From Berberis thunbergii (lineage: Eukaryota; Streptophyta; Magnoliopsida; Ranunculales; Berberidaceae), in the NCBI GenBank assembly GCA_003290165.1, contig QNQO01006987.1, positions 310,001-374,000 of the forward strand: 64,000 nt of DNA, in the 5' to 3' direction. How positions within the stretch are numbered: the first letter of the stretch is position 1; the number at the start of each line of letters is the position of its first letter. Position numbers and translations under genes: made by a program. Under the pieces are notes generated by a model. That model did not search any database. It was not told where the DNA came from and saw only the letters and a list, made by a program, of their open reading frames with translations. Shown one piece after another: positions 34,351 to 43,084 of this stretch.

Positions 34351-34859
34351 AAATTGAATTAAAAGATGGCTCAAATCAATAACAAGAAAGGAAATCATAG
34401 TTGACGAATAAAAACCTAAATTGAAGGAAAAAGTTTAGAGATGGCCAAACCCCATGGTGATTGGAAGATGAAGAGAAACTCCTCGATTGAAGGCTGCGAA
34501 GGAGGAGGAGGATCTCGAAGCTCGAATGGCTAGATGGCCAAACCCCATCGCGTTTTGTTGCTTGTACAAACACAGACACTGCTTGGGTTGCTCGACTTTT
34601 CCCTCTCTCTTTCCTTCTCCTTCTCCTTCTCCTTCTCTGTTTCCCTCTCCTTGAAATTTTAGGGTTTTTTTTTTTTTTTTAGCAACAATTTATTTAATGG
34701 ATTCTATAACAATGGCTTCTTCCTCAACATTAGTTGGAGGGTTTAGCCAGATATTAAATTCATATTAATCTCCTCCAAAAACAATAAAATCTTACAGAGC
34801 ATGAAAAAAGGAATCTGACTTCTTTCCTCCTCTGTAACACAGGAACGCAACAAGCAGCA

Positions 34860-35225
34860 TCTACTCTTTTCATGCCCCTGGAAGTGCCCCTTCACACCCC
34901 CTGCAACATCCCCTTAAACTGCATGCAACAGCTCCTTAAAAATCCTGTTACGACCCTTGAAAACCCCCTGGAACAACCCTTCAATACCCCTTCGAAACAT
35001 CATTTTTCACGCCCTAAAACAACCCTGAATCACGCCCTGAAACAACCATCAAACAAACTAGAATAAGCCCTGAATCAGACCCATAAATCAACCCCGAATC
35101 AGATCCTGAATCAACCCCAAATCAAACCCTGAAACAAACCTAAATCAGACCCTAAAACAACCTTGAATCAACCTCGAATCATACCCTGAAACAACCCTGA
35201 ATCAACCCCAAATCGACCCTCCTTT
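34860..35225. repeat. Short-unit tandem repeat in CACTA B leader region
   Basis: An array of 12-14-base units such as 'ccctgaaacaacc' and 'ccctgaatcaacc', repeated over 25 times with drift. It lies between the right terminal array and the first cargo exon, a place equivalent to the CT minisatellite in CACTA A. Open frames across it are repeat artefacts. Confidence 0.85.
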
Positions 35226-35517
35226 AGTAGCCTCATTCTCTCTCTTTAAGTATCCTTCTGCATCTGCAAATAACTTCTAAATCTCTATTTTTTCTGTCTT
35301 CCATTTGTGAGGACTTCTTGATAGAATCACGTGAGAGGTTAGGGTTTTTTCACAAAGGGTTGAAAAGGGGGAGATGGAGCGGGAGATGGAGAAGCAAAGG
35401 GTTGAGAAAAGGGGGAGATGCAGCGGGAACGCGCGGGAAGAAAAAAAATTTCGCAAAATTTCAGCCGCCTGAAATCGACCTAATTCTCCACACCTTCACG
35501 TGCAACGCACGTGCACT

Positions 35518-35700
35518 TTTGCAACGGTTTTAGGCCGTGGGTCACTATAGCCACGGTTTTTAGCCGTGGCAAACACACCAACGGTTTAGAACCGTGGCCA
35601 AGCCTTTTTTTAGCCACGGTTTTAAGCCGTTGGGCACTATAGCCACGGTTTTTAGCCGTGGCAAACACACCAACGGCTTAGAACCGTGGCCACCCCTGTG
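35518..35700. repeat. CACTA B right (short) subterminal palindrome array
   Basis: About seven copies of 'CCACGGTTTTTAGCCGTGG'-type palindromes, the same consensus as at 25,750-26,145. It ends shortly before the terminal TTTTGGTGTAGTG. Confidence 0.9.
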
Positions 35701-35730
35701 TAGCTAATCAGCCCTTTTGGTGTAGTGAAC

Positions 35731-36267
35731 CAATAAGAACATTATGTTGATTTGCTAGATCATTTATCAGGTGCAAAGCGTGGTCAGACATCTTTGGAGC
35801 TCCAGATTATTGGTGAGAACTTCTTCCTCATTGGTGTTGCAACACTTCAGGAGGCCTCCCATCACATCAGCATTACTGTCCACAAGACCACAACAACATC
35901 AATGCTCGTCTTTGTGGGACTCTCAACAACAGTGTACGAATACTCCACAGCAGACACTATTTCGAATCACCTCACACATTCCCAGCCTATACGTTTTGGT
36001 TCCTTTTGAATAATCCTCTTGATTATAAGCTACATGATTCCAAAACAGGGTAAGGAAATGGGGTTGTTACCAATATTTCCATTACAACTGACCTTGTATT
36101 GTTTAACATTAACCCTTTGGGCATATAATAATATTATGTTGCGGAAATGGATCAAGTAAACTACATCACTATCATAGTTTATGCATGTCAACCTCAAGAC
36201 TTCAAGTGTTTTTGTCTTATGTTTTGATAGCAAGTGTTGGAACTGAGCACCCTTGTTCTCCATGCAG
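35731..36267 (+). other. Unassigned CACTA A sequence after the B insertion
   Basis: The first 280 bases are open in two plus frames (35,752-36,013) and look exon-like ('SGAKRGQTSLELQIIGENFF'), but I cannot name a family. The remainder is AT-rich and intron-like, ending in the cag acceptor of the U-box exon. Confidence 0.35.
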
Positions 36268-37229
36268 GTTCTAGAGAGAGAGCAAATAATGAATAAATTC
36301 CAGGAAGTGACAACTCAACTAGAACAGGCTTTGAGTGGAATTTACTACAAAAAACTTGAGATATCAGATGAAGTGAAGGAACAGGTAGAAATTCATCTTT
36401 TGCAGAGTTCATCTTTGGATTTTTTTTTATAATTTATTGGATATGCATCGAGTATTCGAGGACAGGAGATACAGATTGTTGCCTTTATGAGTATTTCATT
36501 TTTAATAAGAAGTTTTAGATATCCTCAGAGTGATTTGCATTTGGCGTGATATTGGCAAGGATTTAAGCTAGCTCTGAAATTCTTTCTTCCCCTCTTACTT
36601 ACTGTGTTTACTTATTCACTATTTTATTATTATTACAATTATTATTCATTGTTATTACGCTATTATTCTTTTTTCCAGTTCAGTTCTCTTACTTTGTTTT
36701 GGGGGCAGATCTATTTCTCTCTTGCCATTAAAAAGTGCTGGAAAAATCCTGTATTTTAAGTTTGTTGTCCATCTAGGTGGAACTCATGCTTTCTCAATTC
36801 AAAAGAGCCAAAGGACGGGTAGATACGCCTGATGCTGAGCTTTACGAGGATCTTTTGTATGTTTACAACAAAGTAAATGATTCAGATGCAGATCCAGTTG
36901 TTTTACGGAGGTTAGCAGAAAAGTTGCAGTTAATGAGCATTGCAGACCTCAAACAAGAGTCTCTAGCTTTGCATGAGATGGTTGTTGTAAGTGGAGATCC
37001 TGAGGAAACCATTGAAAAGATGTCAATGCTACTGAAAAAGTTCAAAGATTTTATGCAGATTGAGAATCCGAGCTTATGTGCTTCTGCGAGTGAAAAAAGT
37101 CTTCATCCAGAGGTCAAATTACTGGTCTTAGTTGATGGTAGTCCAAAATCTCCTGTCATACTGGATGATTTCCGTTGTCCTATATCCCTAGAATTGATGA
37201 AGGATCCAGTCATCGTATCTACAGGGCAG
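36268..37229 (+). pseudogene. PUB-type U-box E3 ubiquitin ligase fragment, still open
   Basis: Exon 1 (36,268-36,384, 39 codons) encodes '[20 protein letters not shown]', then 'ALSGI'. Exon 2 (36,777-37,229, 151 codons) runs through 'VELMLSQFKRAKGR', 'DADPVVLRRLAEKLQL' and 'ESLALHEMVVVSGDPEETIE' into 'DDFRCPISLELMKDPVIVST'. Splice sites are intact and there is no stop or frameshift. This is the N-terminal UND helical region plus the first half of the U-box of a PUB13/PUB14-like ligase. The second half of the U-box, which completes the E2-binding surface, and the ARM repeats are missing. It is the best preserved of the cargo fragments in A. Confidence 0.92.
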
Positions 37230-37595
37230 GTATATGCACAACTCACTATTTTCTGCTCTCCAATAAGAAAAACCAATGTGTATTCTTTCTGTTCTGCTAA
37301 ATGAAAAGTCTAGTTTAATGAGTTTCCCTTTGATCTGTAAGTAATAGTAGTTTTGGACTCTGATGGATGCACGAGGACTTGTCCACGCAGAAAATTAATC
37401 CTAGTGAATGGTCTTAACCATCACTTCAGTGCATTCTTTTTGCATAGTCAGGAGAACTAAGTCCATATAAGTGTGCAAACTCCACGATTAATGTCCTGAT
37501 GCATTTGAAATTTTACTGAAGCATGTTTCCTCGTGAAAACCATTCAGTTCTGTTAAGTCCAGTCCTAATTATTATGTCTTGATCTGTTTTTTCAG

Positions 37596-37795
37596 CTTAT
37601 GCAAGAACAACACTCTTGATCGTAGCTTGATAAAGGGGAAGATCGTTGTCTGTGCTTTTGAACTCCCAGACCTTAGAAGCAAAAAAGCCATTTTGTTAGA
37701 GAAGCGGGTGGTGTTATTGGCATGATTCTCATTGATCCAATGGGCAAAACCATCGCTTAATTTTCAGTTTGTTATCCCAAATACCATAATTGTAA
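37596..37795 (+). pseudogene. Subtilisin-like protease fragment (PA-domain region)
   Basis: After a 'ttttttcag' acceptor the sequence encodes 'LCKNNTLDRSLIKGKIVVCA', then 'FELPDLRSKKAIL'. Frameshifted, it continues 'GVIGMILIDPMGK', then 'FQFVIPNTII'. This is the protease-associated domain inserted in plant subtilases (C...lD...vkGKIVvC........K...v..AGG.GmIl.d......f..P...i). Two frame changes (near 37,695 and 37,760) break it. None of the catalytic Asp, His, Asn or Ser regions are included. It is the last cargo unit before A's right array. Confidence 0.85.
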
Positions 37796-37989
37796 TACAT
37801 TATCTTATTAATTACATTATTTTTAATATTTGATAGATTTTGTGACTCGATGTAATACCGTTTATTAATTAATTACATTACTTTGCCTCCATTCATGGAA
37901 ATGTTTAACTTTGGCACATTTAAATTTTTATTTTTTAGACATAAAACTTATGAGATGTAATAAAAAGTCATTTGATAGTATAAAAAAAA

Positions 37990-38260
37990 AATTGCTATGT
38001 ATACTTACCATAGCGTTTTAAAAACGCTATGGTAGAGTCTACCATAGCGGTTTTAGAGTCTACTATAGCATTTTTAAAACGCTATGGCAGAGGCTACCAT
38101 AGCGGTTTTGAAACGCTATAAAAGCCAAACTCACCATAGCGTTTTAAAACCGCTATAATATCCCCTGGGTCTATTATAGCGCCGGCTGTCATAGCGGTTA
38201 CTAAACCGCTATGGTATCCTACCATAGCGGTTTTTAAACGCTATTGATCGCAATTTTTCT
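37990..38260. repeat. CACTA A right (long) subterminal palindrome array
   Basis: About ten copies of 'CATAGCGGTTTTAAAACGC'-type inverted units such as 'ccatagcgttttaaaaacg' facing 'cgctatggtag'. The left end of A has only a few related units, so the array is asymmetric. The consensus differs from that of CACTA B. Confidence 0.88.
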
Positions 38261-38270
38261 TGTAGTAAAT

Positions 38271-38295
38271 TGTGTGCTAATAACATTGCACATCA
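38271..38295. repeat. 3' LTR of the LARD-like element, right 25 bases
   Basis: 'tgtgtgctaataacattgcacatca' aligns with the last 25 bases of the 5' LTR (ending 'aatagcacatca' at 13,509). GGCTC follows at 38,296-38,300. Confidence 0.88.
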
Positions 38296-38300
38296 GGCTC

Positions 38301-39121
38301 CTTAAGAGAGCTAGATCTCATAAGGTGCCTTAGTCCGAACGGGCTAGGCTTTTGTATTTTTCAAGCTCATCCCCTTAGAGGACCCGAGTCGAGAGGTCCT
38401 TCACATCTGTGTAGGCTTTATAGTATACCTCAATCCTGAATCGGAGTTGAACTGTTGAGTAACCATTTTCGCCCAAACAAGCTAGGCTCTTGTGTTCCTC
38501 AGTTTTAGTCTTTAAGAGGACCTGGCTAGGATAAGTCTTCATGCTAGTACAACCTTTATAATATACGTTAATCTTGAACAGGAGTTGAGTTGTCAATGAA
38601 CCATCCTTGCTCGAATGGGCTAGGCCCTCGTGTCCCACTGGCTCAGTTCTGGATAGGGCCTGCGCTAGGAAGGAGTTTGTTACGCTTGTAAAGGCTAGAC
38701 TTAATAATAACCTTAATGTTGAACAGGAATTGAGTTGTTGAGGGACCATCCTTGCCTGAATAGGCTAGGCCCTCCTGTTTCACTTGCTCAATCATCAACA
38801 GAACTCGTGCTGGGAAGGAGTCTGTTATGCATGTAAAGGCTAGACTTCTTAATAACTTTAATCCTAAACATGAGTTGAGTTCTTAAGGGACCATCCTTGC
38901 CCGAATGGGCTAGGCCCTCGTGTTCCACTGGCTTAGTCCAGAACAAAACTTGAGCTGGGAAGGAGTTTGTTATACCTGCAGAGGCTAGACTTAATAAAAT
39001 AACCTCGATCCTGAACAAGAGTTGAGTTGTTGAGGGACCATCCTTGCCTGAATGGGCCAGGTTCTTGTATTCCTCTGGCTTAGTCCTGAACGGGGCCGGC
39101 GATGGAAGGGAGTATGTTATG
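38301..39121. repeat. Tandem spacer of the interrupted gypsy element, about 140-bp units
   Basis: Five or more units containing 'gttga(g)ggaccatccttgcc(t/c)gaa(t)gggctagg', spaced about 138-149 bases (38,460, 38,598, 38,738, 38,884 and 39,033). This continues the spacer interrupted at 11,683. Confidence 0.82.
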
Positions 39122-39126
39122 CTTGT

Positions 39127-39815
39127 TGATGATACACCAAACGGTCTTCTGATCAGCACTGCACACGTGTCATGATAATCTCGTTAACATAGCAAAGCAG
39201 GCCTGATTGCACGCTCAATCCAACGAGGCCGAGACAACATTAAACCCACTATTGGCAGAATCCAGAGGGTCAAACCCAAATTGCAATGTGCCACTAAGCC
39301 CACACGTCATGTGGTCAAGCCCAATAGTTGTAAGCCCTGACAAGGCTAGAATAAGCCCTGATAAGGCAAGTATATAGAGATCAACCCAAGACATGCAGAC
39401 CAACAATGCATTAATTCTTACTAGGAAACAAGTACTAGACTATAACTCGGGCAAGGAAACTTCCTCGCATTGACAACACTTGGAAGGGAAACATCTCCCC
39501 ACAGATTTAGGAGCACAAGTTGTGTAGGGAAACTACCAATACATGGACAACTCTCAACTATGAAAAGATCACCAGCAAGATCTTTTACCCTAAACTAGGC
39601 CACCAAAGGCCTAGCCAAAGAAGTACTCTCGCACTATAAAAAAATAGATAAGGTACGCTACGGAAACCCAATTTTCAGCCTTAAGCCTCTCCTAAGCCTT
39701 ATCTAACTTAAGCATCGGAATGCAATCAGCCACCACACAGTGGTATTTGTCTCAGTGTGCTATTTGTGCAGGTGTAGGTCAAGGCGAGAAATGAGAGTAG
39801 AAATCGACTAAATCA
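39127..39815 (+). repeat. 5' LTR of element C (689 bp)
   Basis: It aligns end to end with 45,311-46,009 ('cttgttaacatagcaa', 'cctgattgca', 'tgtgcaggtgtaggtcaaggcga'). It starts TGATGATACACC, a 3-base TGA duplication relative to the 3' LTR. Confidence 0.9.
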
Positions 39816-40039
39816 GTTTGTTGTCGTCCATTGGGAACAACAGAGTTCCTCAGAAATAGTAGTATCACTTTTCTTAGATAACAAAAAATATGGTGACAAC
39901 AAGGTATCAAAGCCTAAGCATTGGCAGAGTTCATTGGCGAATTTACTGACGGCTGAAAACCAGAGTGCGACAGCTCAGAACAGGAACCAGATGAAGAAGG
40001 AAGGAACTTGCGCTGTGACAGGTCATCCACACTGAAATT

Positions 40040-41691
40040 AAGTGGAATTGGTATCACTCACCACTCTTCGAGTGGCTTCACTTTGGAAAAGCAACCAAAT
40101 TCATTTTCTTGGCCTCGAACAACGAAGTAGAATACGATGCCCTATTGTTCGGCATGAAGCTCGCAAAGGGGATCGAGGTAACTAAGCAAACCGCGTAGAG
40201 TGACTCGCTCCTGGTAGTAAACGATCAAGGGAGAATTCAACAGCAGCGATCTAAGGATGATAGCTTACCGTGAGAAGGTCAACGATGAAACAGGCCAATT
40301 TAGGAGATTCGAACTCTTGCAATGTCCCTGAGACGACAACGAAAAAGTCGACGCACTAGCCAGGTAGGCCTTAGCCACTGCCGAGACCACTAATGGGCTC
40401 ATCGAATTCCAAGAGCAATCAAGTCTATAAGAAGATGAGCTCAATGATCTCTATTTAATGGAAGTAAAATCAAGTTGGATGAATGCCATTATTGAGTGCA
40501 TCAAGAATGGGGTCCTCTCGGTGGAAAAGACAGAACCAGAAAGCTGAAAAATAAGGCATCAAGGTACACCATCCTAAATGACAAGCTTTATAGAAGGTTG
40601 GCCACTAGTCCCCTGCTTGGATGCAGAGACCCCTTTGAGGCAAACTATGTTTTTAGATAAATCCATGATGGAATCGACGGGAATACCCTGGCCCACAAAT
40701 CCCTAAGTCTAGAGTACTATTGGGCACAAATGCACAGGACGCCAAAGACACCATCCACAAGTTTGAAAAATGTCAGAGGTTTGTGCCGTATACACACATG
40801 CTCGCTCAGCTCTTGACTCCAATGACCAACCCATGGCCATTTGTGCAGTGGGGGATGGGCATTGTCGAACCGCTCCCAACCTCGGCCAATAAGAAGTTTC
40901 TTCTTGTAGCAGTAGATTACTTCACTAAAGGGGACAAAGTCGAGCCTCTTTCCAAGATAAGCCAAGATCAAATTGAGAAATTCATATGGGCGTCCATTGT
41001 CTATTGGATCAGAATTTAAAGAACACTAGTCATCGATAATGGAACCCAATTTGAAGGCCACAGGGTCGAAAAACTATGCTAAAACCTCGACATTAGCTTA
41101 CCATTTCTCTTCGCCAAGGCATTCGCAAGCCAACGGGCAAGTGGAAGTCACCAATAGAAAAATTTTGGAAGCACTTAAAAGGAAACTCGACGCGGCCAAA
41201 GGGAAATGGGTCGCAGTACTACTAGGGATACTCTGGGCGTATCGGACCACCAAAAAGACACCCACTGGAGACACACCTTTCGCCCTAGCCTACAGGTTCG
41301 AAGCAATGGTCCCGGCAGAGCTCACAGTATCGACTTTGTGGATAGATGAATTTAGATTGGAAGACAACGATGAAACTCTGCTCATCAGTTTAGACCTTCT
41401 TGAATAAAGGAGAAATCAAGCCTTTACCATAACAGTTGTCTACCGACAGAAGATGGCTCAATACTACAACAAGAAAGTCAAGCCACGTGAATTTAAAGTG
41501 GGAGACTAAGTATTCAAAAAGACTTAGTAGAACAATAAAGAACCTTGAGCGAGAAAGTTGAACCCAAATTGGGAGGGGCCCTACAAAGTGACCGAGGTCA
41601 ACAGGGCAAGGACGTATTGGTTGGAAGATGTGGATGGTAGAAGCCTTATGCGGCCATGGAATGTAGAACACCTTAAAAAGTACTATCAATA
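40040..41691 (+). pseudogene. RNase H and integrase remnant of element C
   Basis: In order: RNase H-like 'ASNNEVEYDALLFGMKLA' (about 40,110-40,170, the N-(E/N)-x-A-E-Y-E-A-L box). Then the integrase zinc region 'SLEYYWAQMH...KDTIHKFEKCQRF' (about 40,700-40,790). Then the integrase core 'WPFVQWGMGIVEPLP', 'LLVAVDYFTKGDKVEPLS', 'LVIDNGTQFEG' and, frameshifted, 'RHSQANGQVEVTNRKILEAL' (catalytic Asp and Glu neighbourhoods visible), 'GILWAYRTTKKTPTGDTPFA'. Finally the GPY/F module 'NPNWEGPYKVTEV' and 'RPWNVEHLKKYYQ', ending at 41,691. The first catalytic Asp is replaced (G-M-G-I-V where G-I-D-I-V is usual). Many stops occur in the 5' part. Confidence 0.88.
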
Positions 41692-41749
41692 AAGGACATT
41701 CGTTTTTTCTAAAATTCCACTACTACCAATCGGTCTTCCAATACTTGAC

Positions 41750-42905
41750 TCCCACCCACTCAGTGAATTGAATAAGCCAAGCTTATCAAACTTGACCAGA
41801 GCCTAGTCAGTTTTGGCTGACGGTGATGGCCTTGAGTTCTCTCTAACGCCCAGTCTGTTAAACGGGTGTCAATGGTTTAGAGAGTGGCAGCTTAGTCAGC
41901 GCTTTAATGCCTGATCAAAATGGCTCACTAGGGATCGTTATTTGACTATGGATAATGATCACCAAACTTGATCGGAACTTAGTCAATGACGACTGATTAT
42001 GATAATTTTTTGTTTACTCGAAGCCTAATCTGCGAATAACGGATTACGTTGACCTAGAAAGTGGGAGTCTAGTCACCGCTCTAGATGCCTGATGATGATG
42101 GCTTGCCAAGGATCCTTGCATGGACAATGATCACCGAACCCGACCAAAGTCTAGTCAGTGGTCACTGGCAAATGATAGCTTTCGGTTTGCTTAAAGCCTA
42201 GCCCGAATAGAATGAGAGATGATGGCCTAAAATATGGGAGCTTAGCTAGTGCTTGTATATTCTTGTGAAGATGGTTCGCCAGGGATCATTGTTCATAATG
42301 ATCACCGAACCTTATCACTCTAACACCTAGCCCACGCATAACGAACGACGATGGGGTAGAAGGTGGGAGCTTAGTCATTACTCATGTAGCCAGGTGAAGA
42401 TAGCTTGCATGGGATCATTGTCCTTCCGCAGACAATGATCATTGAGCCTTATCACTCTAACACCTAGTCTGCAAATAATGGATGACGATGGGTTAGAAAG
42501 TGGGAACATAGTCAGTGCTCATGTAGCTTGGTGAAGACGGCTTGCCAGGGATCATTGTTTTTTCGTAGATAATGATCACTGATCCTTCTCACTCTAACAC
42601 CTAGTCCTCGAATAACAGACGATGATGGTTTAGTAAGTGGGAGCTTAGTTAGTGCTTATGTAGCTTGGTAAAGACGGCTTGCAAGGGATCATTATCCTTC
42701 CACTGACAGTGATCGTCGAACCTTGTCACTCTAACACGAACCTAGTCTGCAGACAGTGATGGGTTAGAAAAGTAAGAGCTTAGTCAGCGTTCATGCAGCC
42801 CGACAAAGATGACTTTCCTGGATCATTGTACTTTAGCGAACAATGATCACCGAACCAAATCAAAGCTTAGTCAGCTTCAGCTGATAACGATTTCTCAGAC
42901 CAAGG
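41750..42905. repeat. Tandem repeats in the 3' region of element C, about 130-170-bp units
   Basis: The phrase '(a)caatgatcaccgaacc', followed by 'actctaacacctagtc', 'gatgggttagaaagtgggagcttagtcag' and 'gatggcttgccagggatcattgt', recurs seven or eight times (41,955, 42,130, 42,299, 42,436, 42,572, 42,705 and 42,843). Tandem arrays next to the 3' untranslated region are typical of Tat/Ogre-lineage elements. Confidence 0.85.
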
Positions 42906-43084
42906 CTACCGCCCAGCTCGAATTAAACAGATTGAAATGGGTCAAGGAAAAAGAAGTACAAGCACTTCAAAATTTATTATGCAAATAACAAACTAGCATA
43001 CTGGCATGATAACGCAAATAAGCTATAGAAGGTACAAGTACAAAAAACTACTTGACAAACTTTCTTTAAGTCATATTTCAAAAA

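Larger units (their letters stand above)
25738..35727 (-). mobile_element. CACTA transposon B: Pack-CACTA nested in A, with at least seven host gene fragments
   Basis: Perfect 13-base terminal inverted repeats, CACTACACCAAAA at left and TTTTGGTGTAGTG at right, are bounded by AAC on both sides (25,735-25,737 and 35,728-35,730). Length is 9,990 bases. Subterminal arrays of a palindrome built on 'CCACGGTTTTAAACCGTGG' are present at both ends, about 395 bases at left and 180 at right. All recognised host exons inside are on the minus strand, with introns kept. No transposase was recognised. The strand given is that of the cargo, which also runs from the short-array end to the long-array end, as in En/Spm, whose 3' subterminal region is the longer. 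A decayed retrotransposon piece at 32,330-33,050 is the only plus-strand content. Confidence 0.93.
15863..38267 (+). mobile_element. CACTA transposon A: Pack-CACTA with at least nine host gene fragments
   Basis: The left end is CACTACAACACAAAT. The right end, read inward on the minus strand, is TACTACAAGAAAAATTG, so its outermost base is T in place of C. AAT flanks both sides (15,860-15,862 and 38,268-38,270), the 3-bp duplication expected of CACTA elements. Subterminal repeats of the 'tagcgttttt/aaaacgcta' type occur at both ends, shorter at left (15,885-15,967) and longer at right (37,990-38,260). Removing the element rejoins LTR sequence that matches the intact 5' LTR. Total length is 22,405 bases, about 12.4 kb without nested CACTA B. 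No transposase-like frame was recognised. Exon fragments of nine families lie within, all on the plus strand with introns kept. Plus is assigned from the cargo. Confidence 0.88.
11684..38295. mobile_element. Non-coding LTR retrotransposon (LARD-like), split by CACTA A
   Basis: Two long direct repeats (11,684-13,509 and 14,093-15,862 plus 38,271-38,295) flank only 583 bases of internal sequence. A primer-binding site follows the first repeat and a purine tract precedes the second. GGCTC lies immediately outside both ends (11,679-11,683 and 38,296-38,300), a clean 5-bp target duplication. There is no gag or pol, so it depended on another element for movement. Ends read TAATAG...CATCA (5' LTR) and TGATAT...CATCA (3' LTR). 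Confidence 0.9.

Noticed and set aside
34872..35066. Open frame rich in Pro, Thr and Asn
   Set aside because: It is produced by the 13-base tandem repeat.
35731..36013. Continuation of the PDR transporter after CACTA B
   Set aside because: No PDR membrane-domain wording follows the insertion, and the frames there match nothing I recognise.
38301..39121. Centromeric or subtelomeric satellite
   Set aside because: The same units occur at fixed places inside three retroelement copies, so they are element spacers.
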